Shown piece by piece: positions 1-8,010 of a DNA stretch of 11,814 nucleotides; position 1 is the first letter of the stretch; every line of letters starts with the position of its first letter. This DNA is from Eubacteriales Family XIII. Incertae Sedis bacterium. Its GTDB lineage: Bacteria; Bacillota; Clostridia; Peptostreptococcales; Anaerovoracaceae. The stretch lies in NCBI GenBank assembly GCA_031276775.1, contig JAISML010000052.1, positions 1 to 11,814 of the forward strand, read 5' to 3'. The notes beneath the pieces are model-generated. The model made no database searches. It was not told the DNA's origin and saw only the letters and a list, made by a program, of their open reading frames with translations. The position numbers and the translations under genes are program-made.

Positions 1-1
1 G

Positions 2-505
2 TTCTGTACGACCCTGCATTGGTTCCCGACGTTCGGTCTCAACTCCCCCACCGTGATCCCGCTCGCCGGCTGGGAACGGGTTGCGGATCAGGCGAGGCAC
101 TTGGCGCTCCCCGCCCTGATCCTCTCCCTGCCGAGCATGGGTTCGTGGGCGAGGTTTCAACGCGCCGCGTTCCTTGAGGTCATGCGATCCGATTACGTCA
201 GAACCGCGAGGAGCAAAGGACTTCCCGAAAAGACGGTCGTTTTCCGCCACGCGCTGAAAAACGCCCTGCTTCCCATTTCAACGGCGTCGGGCTCGATCAT
301 CATGGGGGTCTTCGGCGGTTCCTACATCATTGAGACGCTCTTCACCATCCCGGGGATCGGCCTGCTCACCACGAATGCGTTTCTTGAGTTTGACTTCAAT
401 TTGATGCTCAGTACCAGCTTGCTGACGACGGCCATGGGAAGCTTTGGTTTGTTGCTGTCGGATATTATCTGTGTTGCCGTGGATCCGAGGATACGTTATG
501 AATAA
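2..505 (+). CDS. dppB: DppB/OppB-type peptide ABC transporter permease, 3' part only
   Basis: This is the C-terminal half (about 167 residues) of an inner-membrane permease subunit of a peptide/nickel-type ABC importer. The reading frame is open to the left edge, so the true start lies outside the window; the internal GTG at 53 is not a credible start. The cytoplasmic EAA coupling loop is visible around 187-270 (DYVRTARSKGLPEKTVVFRH, then ALKNALLP), which in this family contacts the ATPase. It is followed by two hydrophobic spans and the typical DppB ending DPRIRYE. The segment FTIPGIGLL matches the family signature near the last membrane helices. The stop codon overlaps the start of the next permease by 8 bases, as expected for a dppBC pair. 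Substrate (di- or oligopeptide) cannot be told from the permease; the peptidase neighbourhood favours peptides. Confidence 0.93.
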   Translation, partial: FCTTLHWFPTFGLNSPTVIPLAGWERVADQARHLALPALILSLPSMGSWARFQRAAFLEVMRSDYVRTARSKGLPEKTVVFRHALKNALLPISTASGSIIMGVFGGSYIIETLFTIPGIGLLTTNAFLEFDFNLMLSTSLLTTAMGSFGLLLSDIICVAVDPRIRYE

Positions 506-1493
506 TGGGATATGGAACTATCTTGCGTCCGGCATCCTGCCGAAGCGAAAGCCGGAACCCATGCCGCAGCTTCCCGTGATCGTGCGGGACGCGTCGGACG
601 CGGACATGAGCGAGGAGGATGCTTTCTTTGCCGCCCGGATCGCTTCGTACGGCAGTATGGTGTTCAGACGCTTCATCCGGCACCGGCTTGCGCTTCTGGG
701 TTTCCTGATATTGCTTACGCTCGTTCTCGTCGCGATCCTCACGCCCGTGCTCGCCAAACACGATCCGGAGGACATTCACATCGAGTTGCTTGTGAACGGG
801 ATGCCCGCGCCCCCGAGCGCCGAACACATATTCGGAACCGACAATCTGGGCAGGGACTACTTTTCCCGCATATGTTACGGCATGCGGGTGTCGCTCCTTG
901 TCGGATTCGCATCCACGTTCATCTCGTTCGTGATCGGCGCGCCCATCGGATGCATCGCGGGATACTACGGCGGGAAAGTCGATTGGGTCATCTCACGGGG
1001 AATGGAATTGGTCGGTGCGGTTCCGTCGTACTTCCTCATGATCTTCTTCAGCGCGGTCACGGGCGGCGGCGTGCTTGGCACGATCCTGGTCATCGGGCTT
1101 ACGGGTTGGGTCGGTCATGTCAGAGGCATTCGCGCATATTTCTTTTCTTTGAAAGATCAGGATTTTGCCCAGGCCGCAAAGTCGATGGGGATGAGCGTTC
1201 CCCGGATCATGTTCAAGCACATTCTGCCGTTTGCGCTCGCGCCGGAATTGGTGTCCGTATCGATGCGCATCGCCGGAAATTTGGCGATGGAAACGGGCAT
1301 GTCGTTTCTCGGATTCGGGGTGCAGGAACCGACGCCGAGTTGGGGCGCCATGCTGAATACGGCGCGGGAGTTTATGATCACCGCGCCGTGGATGGCGCTC
1401 ATCCCGGCGGGGCTCATCGCGCTTGTGTCCCTGTCGTGCAATTTCATCGGCGACGGATTGAGGGACGCGTTTGACCCGAAGACGCGGGCCTGA
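498..1493 (+). CDS. dppC: DppC/OppC-type peptide ABC transporter permease
   Basis: A complete 331-residue partner permease for the preceding gene. The ATG at 498 is chosen because it overlaps the upstream stop by 8 bases and is preceded by a gagg ribosome binding site; the frame can be extended to 444, but that adds an unlikely Cys-rich leader. The cytoplasmic N-terminus (1-60) is fairly long and acidic. The first membrane span is about residues 63-86. The DppC signature HIFGTDNLGRDYFSRICYGM starts at residue 110. The EAA loop is at about 222-244 (DFAQAAKSMG...FKHILP), followed by MSFLGFGVQEPTPSWG (268-283). The end, RDAFDPKTRA, is typical. No ATPase gene (dppD/dppF) follows directly, so those subunits must lie upstream or elsewhere. 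Substrate specificity is not visible here. Confidence 0.95.
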   Translation: MNNGIWNYLASGILPKRKPEPMPQLPVIVRDASDADMSEEDAFFAARIASYGSMVFRRFIRHRLALLGFLILLTLVLVAILTPVLAKHDPEDIHIELLVNGMPAPPSAEHIFGTDNLGRDYFSRICYGMRVSLLVGFASTFISFVIGAPIGCIAGYYGGKVDWVISRGMELVGAVPSYFLMIFFSAVTGGGVLGTILVIGLTGWVGHVRGIRAYFFSLKDQDFAQAAKSMGMSVPRIMFKHILPFALAPELVSVSMRIAGNLAMETGMSFLGFGVQEPTPSWGAMLNTAREFMITAPWMALIPAGLIALVSLSCNFIGDGLRDAFDPKTRA

Positions 1494-1603
1494 AGCGCGG
1501 GGCGGCGGAAGCGGGACAACACAGACGGGGGAAACGGCGGGAAGCGGGAAATCACGAAAAAACGATCGGCAGAGCAGCAACCGGAAAGAAAGGCGGTGTC
1601 GTC
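1494..1603 (+). other. 110-base gap between permease and peptidase genes
   Basis: This is the largest non-coding interval in the window. It is purine-rich (repeated gcgggaa-like words) and holds no clear hairpin with a T-run and no convincing -35/-10 pair. The only recognisable element is a ribosome binding site (aggcggtg, about 1591-1598) five bases before the ATG at 1604. Read-through from the transporter genes into the peptidase genes is therefore plausible but unproven. Confidence 0.5.
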
Positions 1604-2758
1604 ATGGGAATCAACGGAGAAACTTCGGGGTCGATCATCCGATCGATCGCGGAGATCATAAAAGAGAAAGGAGTGGACGCCGCGATCGTCGGCGAAGGGT
1701 GTACGTCGCGCTACATCCTCCGGAACGCGTCCGACGAGGATTACGGTCTGCGTCAGGTGCTCACTTTGAATCTGGATCAGGACAAGCGGCTTTCGCGTTG
1801 GGATGTGTTCTTCCTGACGGCGAGCGGCAAATGCTACCTCGTTTCACCTTTCGAATGGGAGGGTGTGCGCGAAGAGGAAGGGATCATCTCGATCAGGTTT
1901 CCCCGCGGGGAGAGCAGTCTCGGCAAGATACTCGCGGAACTCGGGCAGGAGCACGGCGTAAAGACGTGCGGATTTTCGCCTTTTGAGTTGAACGCGAAAG
2001 TCTATCTCGACATCGCGGAAAACGCGGGTTTTGAACTGAAAGACCTCGATTACGATCCGTTTGAATTGCCGCGCCGCAAGCATACGCCGCGTGAAATCGA
2101 AAAGATCGCCGGCGCGCAGCGGATCGCGGAAAAGGCTTTGGAACTGTTGCTGCCGAAGATCGTTCCGGGCGCGATCGAATGCGAATTGCGGCAGGAACTT
2201 GTGGGCAATATGATACGGCTCGGAGCGCTCAAGGAGTCCTGCGGGTTGCTCGGTTCCGGGAAAGCGACAGGGGATGTTCACGCGCGGGCCACGGACAAGC
2301 GGATCGAAAAAGGAGACTTTGTCGTCATGGATTTCGGCGCGGTCTTCAACGATTATTGCTCCGACATGACGAGAACCGTCCTCGTCGGACCGGGCACCGA
2401 CGAGCAGAAGTTTCATTACAATTTGGTCTTGGAAGCGCAGGAGGCGGCGATCGACGCGTTCCGTCCCGGCGCCGTCGCGAAGGATGTGCACGCCGCCGCC
2501 GTCAAGGTCTTTGAACGGGAAGGACTGGCGGAATATTTCACGCACGGGGTCGGACACAATGTGGGGATCGACATACACGAACTCCCGTTCTGCGGCGCGA
2601 CGGACGAGGACGTAATGGAGACCGGATATGCGATGACGATCGAACCCGGTCTGTACTTCAAAGGAAAATACGGCATTCGCATCGAGGATATGATCTTCCT
2701 GGGACCGGACGGGAAAGTGAATCTCACGGAAGCGCCGAAGGAGTTGATCATACTTTGA
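1604..2758 (+). CDS. M24 family metallopeptidase, Xaa-Pro peptidase-like
   Basis: A 384-residue cytosolic metallopeptidase of the pita-bread fold. The N-terminal creatinase/prolidase-type domain spans about residues 10-140 and the catalytic domain about 150-384. All five dinuclear metal ligands of clan MG can be placed: D243 (in MDFGA), D254 (in CSDMTRT), H314 (in THGVGHNVG), E347 (in TIEPGLY) and E361 (in RIEDM). H318 and the HELP motif near residue 325 fit the Xaa-Pro peptidase/prolidase branch rather than methionine aminopeptidase. The likely reaction is removal of an N-terminal residue before Pro, or cleavage of Xaa-Pro dipeptides. There is no signal peptide. The stop overlaps the TTG start of the first M42 gene by 4 bases. 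E. coli YpdF (M24) beside YpdE (M42) is a known precedent for this pairing. Exact specificity is inferred only from family. Confidence 0.92.
   Translation: MGINGETSGSIIRSIAEIIKEKGVDAAIVGEGCTSRYILRNASDEDYGLRQVLTLNLDQDKRLSRWDVFFLTASGKCYLVSPFEWEGVREEEGIISIRFPRGESSLGKILAELGQEHGVKTCGFSPFELNAKVYLDIAENAGFELKDLDYDPFELPRRKHTPREIEKIAGAQRIAEKALELLLPKIVPGAIECELRQELVGNMIRLGALKESCGLLGSGKATGDVHARATDKRIEKGDFVVMDFGAVFNDYCSDMTRTVLVGPGTDEQKFHYNLVLEAQEAAIDAFRPGAVAKDVHAAAVKVFEREGLAEYFTHGVGHNVGIDIHELPFCGATDEDVMETGYAMTIEPGLYFKGKYGIRIEDMIFLGPDGKVNLTEAPKELIIL
2738..2743 (+). promoter_or_regulatory. ribosome binding site supporting a TTG start
   Basis: AAGGAG lies inside the 3' end of the M24 gene, 11 bases before the TTG at 2755. 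In the early part of this frame there is no ATG, only further TTG codons. This site and the 4-base stop/start overlap therefore decide the start of M42-1. Confidence 0.6.
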
Positions 2759-3810
2759 CGACATATTTGAAGGAAGAGGAAAAGAAGTGGTTTTTGGATC
2801 GGTTGGGCGGACTCTCCGGGGCGGTTGGCGTGACGGGAGACGAATACGGCGCTTCGGCGATCGCGGAGACCTTGCTCGCCCCCTATGCCGACGAAACGCG
2901 GATCGACGCGAGGGGCAATGTCACGGGTCTTGTGCGATCCGGTCTTGCGGGAGCGCCGGTATGGGTGTTTGACGCCCATATCGATCAGGTGGGCATTCAG
3001 ATCACGCACATCGCTCCGGAAGGGTATCTCGGGTTTACGGAGATCGGTCTCGACGCGCGGATTTTGCCGGGACAGGTCTTTGTCGTGGCGGCGCATTCGG
3101 GCGAACGTATTCCCGCGGTCGTGGTTCTGCCCAAGGATGCGCATGCGCCCGATGTGCTTCCCACCTATCTGCTTCTGCTCGACACAGGCATGCCGGAAGA
3201 TGCGGTGAAAGAGAAAATTCGGGTCGGGGATTTTGCCGCTTTCGCGGGGGACGCGCATGAGATCGCGCCGGGCAGGATCTGCGGGCCGGCCTTGGACGAC
3301 AGGGCGTGTTTTCTTTCAATCCTCGCGTTTGCGCGCAGATTGAAACGGAGCGGCAGGAAACCGGCCGCCGACATCGTTTTTTCGGCAACGGTGCGTGAAG
3401 AGATCGGCGGACCGGGGGCGGCGGCCGTGGCGGTGCGGTACAAGCCGTCGCTGTTTGTCGCGGTCGATGTTTGCCATGTCAAGCCCGGCAGCAAGGAAAA
3501 CGGAGAGCGGTTTGAGGGCGGTCCCGCAATCGCGATCCGCGGCGACAGCGATGATTTCGTGTCGGCGCGTCTGCTCGAAACCGCGCGCGCAAAGGATATC
3601 CCGCACGGGACATACGGGATATCATACGTGAGCGGCACAAACGCGGGGGAGGTGCGCATTGTGGGATGCGGCGTAAGGTGTGCGGTCGTTTCCCTGCCTT
3701 TGCTTTACATGCATACGCCAAACGAGATCGTAAGCTTGCAGGATATCGCTTGGACCGGAGAATTGCTGTATCATTTTGCCGTCGGTTTTCAAGACGGGGA
3801 AAGGGGATGA
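2755..3810 (+). CDS. M42-1: M42 aminopeptidase, all active-site residues present (type A)
   Basis: A 351-residue M42 (glutamyl aminopeptidase/TET) family protein, predicted to remove N-terminal residues from peptides in the cytosol using two metal ions. The expected motifs occur in order: H75-x-D77 (DAHIDQVG), D181-D182 (ALDDRA), E215-E216 (VREEIGGPG, the catalytic general-base pair), D238 (AVDVCH) and H320 (LLYMHTPNE). The region between about 80 and 165 is the inserted beta-barrel/dimerisation domain of M42 enzymes. Two oddities are shared with M42-5: Gln follows the HxD motif where Glu is usual, and the usual GGTDA segment reads SGTNAG. The start is TTG, coupled to the M24 stop (TTGA). Old databases call this family cellulase M or endoglucanase; peptidase is the supported reading. 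The side-chain preference cannot be told. Confidence 0.93.
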   Translation: MTTYLKEEEKKWFLDRLGGLSGAVGVTGDEYGASAIAETLLAPYADETRIDARGNVTGLVRSGLAGAPVWVFDAHIDQVGIQITHIAPEGYLGFTEIGLDARILPGQVFVVAAHSGERIPAVVVLPKDAHAPDVLPTYLLLLDTGMPEDAVKEKIRVGDFAAFAGDAHEIAPGRICGPALDDRACFLSILAFARRLKRSGRKPAADIVFSATVREEIGGPGAAAVAVRYKPSLFVAVDVCHVKPGSKENGERFEGGPAIAIRGDSDDFVSARLLETARAKDIPHGTYGISYVSGTNAGEVRIVGCGVRCAVVSLPLLYMHTPNEIVSLQDIAWTGELLYHFAVGFQDGERG

Positions 3811-3811
3811 G

Positions 3812-4903
3812 ATGGAATTGCCCTCATTGCTGAAGACCCTGTCGGATCTGCCCGGCGTATCGAATTTTGAGGATGAAGTTCGGGCATACCTGCGCACTGT
3901 GTCGGAGCCGTTTGCCGACGATATGAAAGAGAGCCCGCTCGGTTCGTTGCTGGTATTCAAAAAAGGCGCGAAAACGCCGAAACGCCCGATCGCCGTGTCG
4001 GCGGGCATGGACGAGGCGGGGTTCCTCGTGACGGGCGTCGGCAAGGACGGAATGCTGCGCATCGAAGCGGTGGATGAAAAATTCCCTGCGTCGGCGCTGT
4101 TCGGCCTGCGGCTGAAACTCGCGGGAACCGGCTTGCGCGGCGTCGTTCCCGCGAAAGCGATCCAGTTGACTTCCCGCGCGGAGCGCGGCAAATATCCGGA
4201 AGCGGACGATCTGCGCATGGATGTGGGCAGGGACACGGACGCGGAAACGGAAAAGCTCGTCCGCATCGGCGATCCTGTCGTGCTGGATGCGCCGTTCCAT
4301 GCGCTTTGCGGTGGAAGGGTCGCGGGGAAAGCATTTGAAAACCGGATACCCTGCGCACAATTGCTCGCTTTGATCGAACGAAAACCTGCTTACGACACGT
4401 GGTTTGTGTTTTCGACGCGAACGTTCATCGGCGCTTCCGGCGCGGTCTCGGCCGCGCGCATCCTGAAGCCGGGCGTCGTCATCGGCGCGGGCAGCGTACA
4501 GGCTTTGGATATTCCGGGAATACCGCCGCACCGGCGTGGCGCCTGCGTGGGTGGCGGCGCCGGCGCGACGATCAGGGGGGGACGGATCTTTTCGGATCGT
4601 GCGCTCACGCGCGATCTGCTGCGCTCTTTTGCGCAAAAGGGGAAAGCAGCCAATCTTTTCCCGGAAAATACCGACAGCTCACGCCTGTATGGGTTTGGCG
4701 ACGGCGTTGCGGATGTGAAGATCCTCTCGATAGACACCCCGGTGCGCCATTTGCGGACGCCGTTTGAAACGGCGGCGGCGGCGGATATCGAGATGGGCGT
4801 CGACTTGCTTGAAACGGCTATCGAAACGGCGGGCGCGGCATTTGAAAAGGACGGCGCGGCGGGAGGGGGATTTGACGGAAAGGAGTTGGGAACCGATGGA
4901 TGA
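3812..4903 (+). CDS. M42-2: inactive-looking M42 paralogue (type C)
   Basis: A 363-residue protein with the M42 layout but a dismantled active site. Aligning by eye, the HxD motif reads SAGMDEAG (His replaced by G65, D67 kept), DD is E176-N177 (AFENR), the catalytic EE pair is T204-F205 (FSTRTFIGASGA), the next Asp ligand is G227 and the last His ligand is R315 (VRHLRTP). It should not hold a catalytic metal pair. The chain is full length with no frame break. The ATG at 3812 is one base after the previous stop and follows a purine-rich ribosome binding site (gaaagggg); extension to 3776 would only overlap M42-1. It resembles M42-6 throughout, for example FKKGAKTPKRPI versus WKKGKGTPDRPI. A structural or regulatory partner of the active paralogues is the best guess; the function is unknown. 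Confidence 0.88.
   Translation: MELPSLLKTLSDLPGVSNFEDEVRAYLRTVSEPFADDMKESPLGSLLVFKKGAKTPKRPIAVSAGMDEAGFLVTGVGKDGMLRIEAVDEKFPASALFGLRLKLAGTGLRGVVPAKAIQLTSRAERGKYPEADDLRMDVGRDTDAETEKLVRIGDPVVLDAPFHALCGGRVAGKAFENRIPCAQLLALIERKPAYDTWFVFSTRTFIGASGAVSAARILKPGVVIGAGSVQALDIPGIPPHRRGACVGGGAGATIRGGRIFSDRALTRDLLRSFAQKGKAANLFPENTDSSRLYGFGDGVADVKILSIDTPVRHLRTPFETAAAADIEMGVDLLETAIETAGAAFEKDGAAGGGFDGKELGTDG
4880..4885 (+). promoter_or_regulatory. ribosome binding site for M42-3
   Basis: AAGGAG sits 10 bases before the ATG at 4896, inside the end of M42-2. It favours 4896 over the much longer upstream extension of the same frame that begins at 4764. Confidence 0.6.
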
Positions 4904-5978
4904 ACGTATCTCCGGCGCGGCCGAAATCGCGATCTTGCACGAACGGTTGCTCTCCGCGTATGCTTTCGGCCGCGAAGCGCTTGCGAACGAGATCGCCGCG
5001 CTTGCCCGCCCGTATGCGGACGAAACGGGGGTCGGGATTCTGAATGAAGCGATCGCCGTGATCAGAGGCGGTTCCGCCGCCGGACGCGCGTCCGCGCGAA
5101 CCCTCGTATATGCGGGCGGCGATCCCTCGTACGCCAACGTGGTGGGCGTCGATGAGGACGGGCTTCTGCACCTCGAAGGCATGGATGGCGGGATTCCGAC
5201 CGGAGCGGAAGCCGTAATCCCCTCCGCTTCCGGCAAGATCCCCGGCGTTTTCGTTGAACGCACGGAAGAAGAAAGCGGTACGCGATCCGTCGTCGCGGAC
5301 ATCGGCGCCGAAAACCGTGCGGAAGCGCTTCGGCATGTGTCCGTAGGCGATCCTGCGATCATTTTCGGAAAGCCGGAACCGACGGGAATCGGAGATAAAA
5401 TTGTCGCTCCGCATGTATACGGCTTCGGTGGGAAACTCATCCTGCTGCAACTGCTTCTTTCAGGGATTTGCACGGATCTTTGCGGGGAGACGACGTTTGT
5501 TTTCCCGACGGGGCAGACCGGGGGCACGCAGGGGTTCCAAGCCGCGGTGCACGGCGTGTGCCCGGATCGCGTGATCGTTGCGGGTTCCGTTTTGGCAAAA
5601 TCCGGTTGGCTGCCGGACAATCCTGCGGATGCGGGAAAACGTACCGCGCCGGAGATCGGCGGCGGCGCGGCGCTCGTGCTGCGCGGGGCGTACGGTGTGT
5701 TTGACCGGGATTTCACGGGGCGGATCGAACAGATCGCGGCGGAACAAAACATTCCGTTTCGGATCGTCGCAAAGGTCGATCGATTCCCGGGGCTTAGCGG
5801 ATTTCACGACGCCGGGATCGACGCGCCCGCAGCCGGAATCGCGCTCCCGGTGCGTTACGAAACAGGATTTGCGGGCATCTACGCCGCCGGCGACGTCGTC
5901 GCGGCAGCGCGACTGATCGGGGCGGCGCTGAAATCCGCCGGCGGCGCGGGAAAGGAAAGAAACGGTGAGCGATCATGA
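4896..5978 (+). CDS. M42-3: strongly diverged, inactive-looking M42 paralogue
   Basis: A 360-residue protein that still follows the M42 plan (N-terminal helix ending PYADE, a core with VVADIGAENRAEAL and VSVGDP, a C-terminal helical tail) but is the most degraded of the set. The HxD motif reads YAGGDPS (His to G74, D76 kept), the DD position reads Y175-G176, the EE pair is Q207-T208 (FPTGQTGGTQGF), the Asp ligand is G230 and the final His position is T323 (VRYETG). No metal centre is expected. The start at 4896 overlaps the previous stop by 8 bases (ATGGATGA) and has its own AAGGAG site. Its closest paralogue is unclear: part of the core looks A-like, part C-like. It probably acts as a non-catalytic subunit, but this is inference. 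Confidence 0.83.
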   Translation: MDERISGAAEIAILHERLLSAYAFGREALANEIAALARPYADETGVGILNEAIAVIRGGSAAGRASARTLVYAGGDPSYANVVGVDEDGLLHLEGMDGGIPTGAEAVIPSASGKIPGVFVERTEEESGTRSVVADIGAENRAEALRHVSVGDPAIIFGKPEPTGIGDKIVAPHVYGFGGKLILLQLLLSGICTDLCGETTFVFPTGQTGGTQGFQAAVHGVCPDRVIVAGSVLAKSGWLPDNPADAGKRTAPEIGGGAALVLRGAYGVFDRDFTGRIEQIAAEQNIPFRIVAKVDRFPGLSGFHDAGIDAPAAGIALPVRYETGFAGIYAAGDVVAAARLIGAALKSAGGAGKERNGERS

Positions 5979-6967
5979 TCGATTTTGAAACGGCAAGTGC
6001 GGCGTACGCGCTTCCGGCCGCAGGGTGCGCCGGCGGATCCTCCTGGATCGAAGCGGCGGTGCGTCCGTACGCGGATGAAGTGCGCACCGATGCAAACGGC
6101 AATGTATTTGCGCGCGTGGGCGGCGGGGATCGCCGGCTCGCCTTTCTCGCGCATGCGGATGCGCGGGGGTTTGTCGCCTCGTTTGTCGAACAAAGCGGCG
6201 CGGTGCGTTTTCTCGCTCCGCCGTGGGATGCGGGCGAAACCCCGGCGGGGACGCGGGTGCGCTTTGAAAACGGGATAAAAGGCGTGATCGCGGCGGACGG
6301 GACAGAGCTTGCTGTGCGTCCGAGCGGCGGCGCGCGCGCGCATTCGGATTACTATATTGACATAGGTTCGGAAAGCGCGGAGGAAACTTTGCGGTCGATC
6401 CGTCCGGGCGACAGGGCGGTCAGGGATTTTCTCCCGCACACCGGGGATTTTGGCGCGGTCTGCGCCTTTGACGCGGGGCTTGTCGGCGCAAAGACGTTGC
6501 TGTGCGCTTTGAAAACGATCAGGACCGGCGGCGTCGCGCCGAAAAACGATCTTCTGTTCGTTTTCGGCAGGAGCGGCAATGAGCCGTTTGACGGGACGGC
6601 CGTTTATGAGGGACTCAATGTTTCCGCCGCAATCGCGGTCGGGGCTTATCATACGGCGCCCGGGTCCGGAGGGACGGATGCGGGCGTCCGCATCGGCGCG
6701 GGTCCCGTGGCGACGGCAAAAGCCGATCTGTATTTCAGTCCTTCGGTGTACGGAGCCGTCCTGGAAGCGGCGTCAAGATTGAATGTCGCTTTGCAGCACA
6801 GCGTACAGGCGCATATCCCGGCGGCGGACGCCATGATGGAAAGCGACGAGGGCGTCGTCGCGGCTGCCTTGGGCATACCCGTGCGCGGCGGCCGCATTTA
6901 CCGCGAATCGGACGTCGGCGGCGCGGCGCGCATTGTCGCGGAACTTGGAGGTACACGATGGATGTAA
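5975..6967 (+). CDS. M42-4: partly degraded, inactive-looking M42 paralogue (type B-like)
   Basis: The shortest member (330 residues) and an intermediate in active-site loss. The N-terminal ligand motif is intact: H60-x-D62 (LAHADARGF). At the DD position D166 remains but the second Asp is A167 (CAFDAG). The catalytic EE pair is G201-N202 (FGRSGNEP), the Asp ligand is G223, and the region of the last His is rewritten (IPVRGGRIYRES). Catalysis as an aminopeptidase is therefore unlikely, though one metal might still bind. It resembles M42-7 and M42-8, for example VRFENGIKGV versus LRFENGALGT. The ATG overlaps the previous stop in an ATGA junction; the frame runs 10 bases into M42-5. A role inside a mixed peptidase complex is inferred. 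Confidence 0.83.
   Translation: MIDFETASAAYALPAAGCAGGSSWIEAAVRPYADEVRTDANGNVFARVGGGDRRLAFLAHADARGFVASFVEQSGAVRFLAPPWDAGETPAGTRVRFENGIKGVIAADGTELAVRPSGGARAHSDYYIDIGSESAEETLRSIRPGDRAVRDFLPHTGDFGAVCAFDAGLVGAKTLLCALKTIRTGGVAPKNDLLFVFGRSGNEPFDGTAVYEGLNVSAAIAVGAYHTAPGSGGTDAGVRIGAGPVATAKADLYFSPSVYGAVLEAASRLNVALQHSVQAHIPAADAMMESDEGVVAAALGIPVRGGRIYRESDVGGAARIVAELGGTRWM
6947..6952 (+). promoter_or_regulatory. strong ribosome binding site for M42-5
   Basis: GGAGGT lies five bases before the ATG at 6958, inside the end of M42-4. It is among the best Shine-Dalgarno matches in the window and may make M42-5, an active member, well translated independently of coupling. Confidence 0.65.
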
Positions 6968-8010
6968 AAGAAACCTTGAAGCAACTTACGAACGTACTCG
7001 GCGGTTCCGGAGACGAATTTCGCGCGAGCGCGCTTTTTGCGGACTTGATTCGCCCGTTCGCGGACGAGATCGAAACGGATTCCTACGCCAATGTCACGGC
7101 GTTCAAGCGCTGCGGCGTCAAAGACGCGAAACTTGTGATGATCGACGCCCACATCGATCAGATGGCGATGATGGCTTCCGAAATCACGGATGACGGATTC
7201 GTGAAATTCATTGCGCAGGGCTTCGACCCCAGACAGCTTTACGGCGCGGACGTCGTGCTGATCACGCGTTTGGGGGAGGCCATCCCCGGCATCGTCACCA
7301 CGGTTCCGGCAGAGCTGCAATACGGGGAAATTACCGACACCGTGTCTGTGGACAAACTGTCGATCGACCTCGGCTTAAAAGCGGAAACCGTAAAGGAAAA
7401 GGTGACGGTGGGCGACTTTATTTATTACGCGAACGAAACGCTGGAACTTTCGGACGGTGCGCTGTGCGGGCGCGCGTTTGACGACCGCGCCGCGCTCGTG
7501 AGCATTCTGTTTGCGGCAGAAATCCTGAAAGACAAAAGTCTCGTCGCGGACATCCTGTACTCCGCCACCGCAAGGGAAGAGGTGGGCGGACCCGGCGCCG
7601 CGATCGTGGCGGGCCGTTTCCGACCGGATCTTGCCGTGGCGCTCGATCTCACGCAGGCCAAATGCGATGCCTACAATGATCCCGGCGCGTTTGAATTGGG
7701 CGGCGGACCCGTCATCGGGAGAGGCGATCACAGCAGTCCCGCGTGGGCGGAGAGGTTTGCGGAAGTCGCGCGCGCCGCGGAGATACCGTACCGGTTTCAG
7801 GCGATCCCGGCGCACAGCAAGACAAACGCGGGACGCATCCAGATCGCCGGAACCGGCGTTGTGACCGCCGTACTTTCGTTCCCGCAGAGATACTCCCATT
7901 CATCGGTTGAGATCGTGGACGTTTCCGACATTGAAAGGACAGGACAACTGATCGCGCGATTTGCGCTTGCGCTCAGATCCGAAGATTTTGGAAGCGAGGT
8001 GATATCATGA
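6958..8010 (+). CDS. M42-5: M42 aminopeptidase, all active-site residues present (type A)
   Basis: A 350-residue enzyme with the full set of M42 residues: H65-x-D67 (IDAHIDQMA), D175-D176 (AFDDRAA), E207-E208 (AREEVGGPG), D230 (ALDLTQA) and H314 (QRYSHSS). It is the clear sister of M42-1: both carry HIDQ, EE(I/V)GGPGA and a TNAG version of the usual GGTDA segment (SKTNAGR here). In the HxD motif the usual following Gly is replaced (QMAMM), so the local loop may differ from typical family members. The start overlaps the end of M42-4 by 10 bases and follows GGAGGT. The end overlaps M42-6 in an ATGA junction. Cytosolic aminopeptidase activity on imported peptides is the expected role; the preferred residue is unknown. 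Confidence 0.93.
   Translation: MDVKETLKQLTNVLGGSGDEFRASALFADLIRPFADEIETDSYANVTAFKRCGVKDAKLVMIDAHIDQMAMMASEITDDGFVKFIAQGFDPRQLYGADVVLITRLGEAIPGIVTTVPAELQYGEITDTVSVDKLSIDLGLKAETVKEKVTVGDFIYYANETLELSDGALCGRAFDDRAALVSILFAAEILKDKSLVADILYSATAREEVGGPGAAIVAGRFRPDLAVALDLTQAKCDAYNDPGAFELGGGPVIGRGDHSSPAWAERFAEVARAAEIPYRFQAIPAHSKTNAGRIQIAGTGVVTAVLSFPQRYSHSSVEIVDVSDIERTGQLIARFALALRSEDFGSEVIS

Noticed and set aside
512..1474. 320-codon plus-strand frame inside dppC
   Set aside because: It is an Arg/His/Gly-rich out-of-frame reading of a clear permease gene.
1844..3258. Long antisense open frames opposite the M24 gene and M42-1
   Set aside because: They show low-complexity Arg/Pro-rich composition and no family motifs, while the sense frames carry complete catalytic motifs.
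3812..6967. Calling the ligand-less M42 genes pseudogenes
   Set aside because: There are no frameshifts or internal stops, lengths are normal, ribosome binding sites are good and junctions are coupled. Loss is concentrated at catalytic positions.
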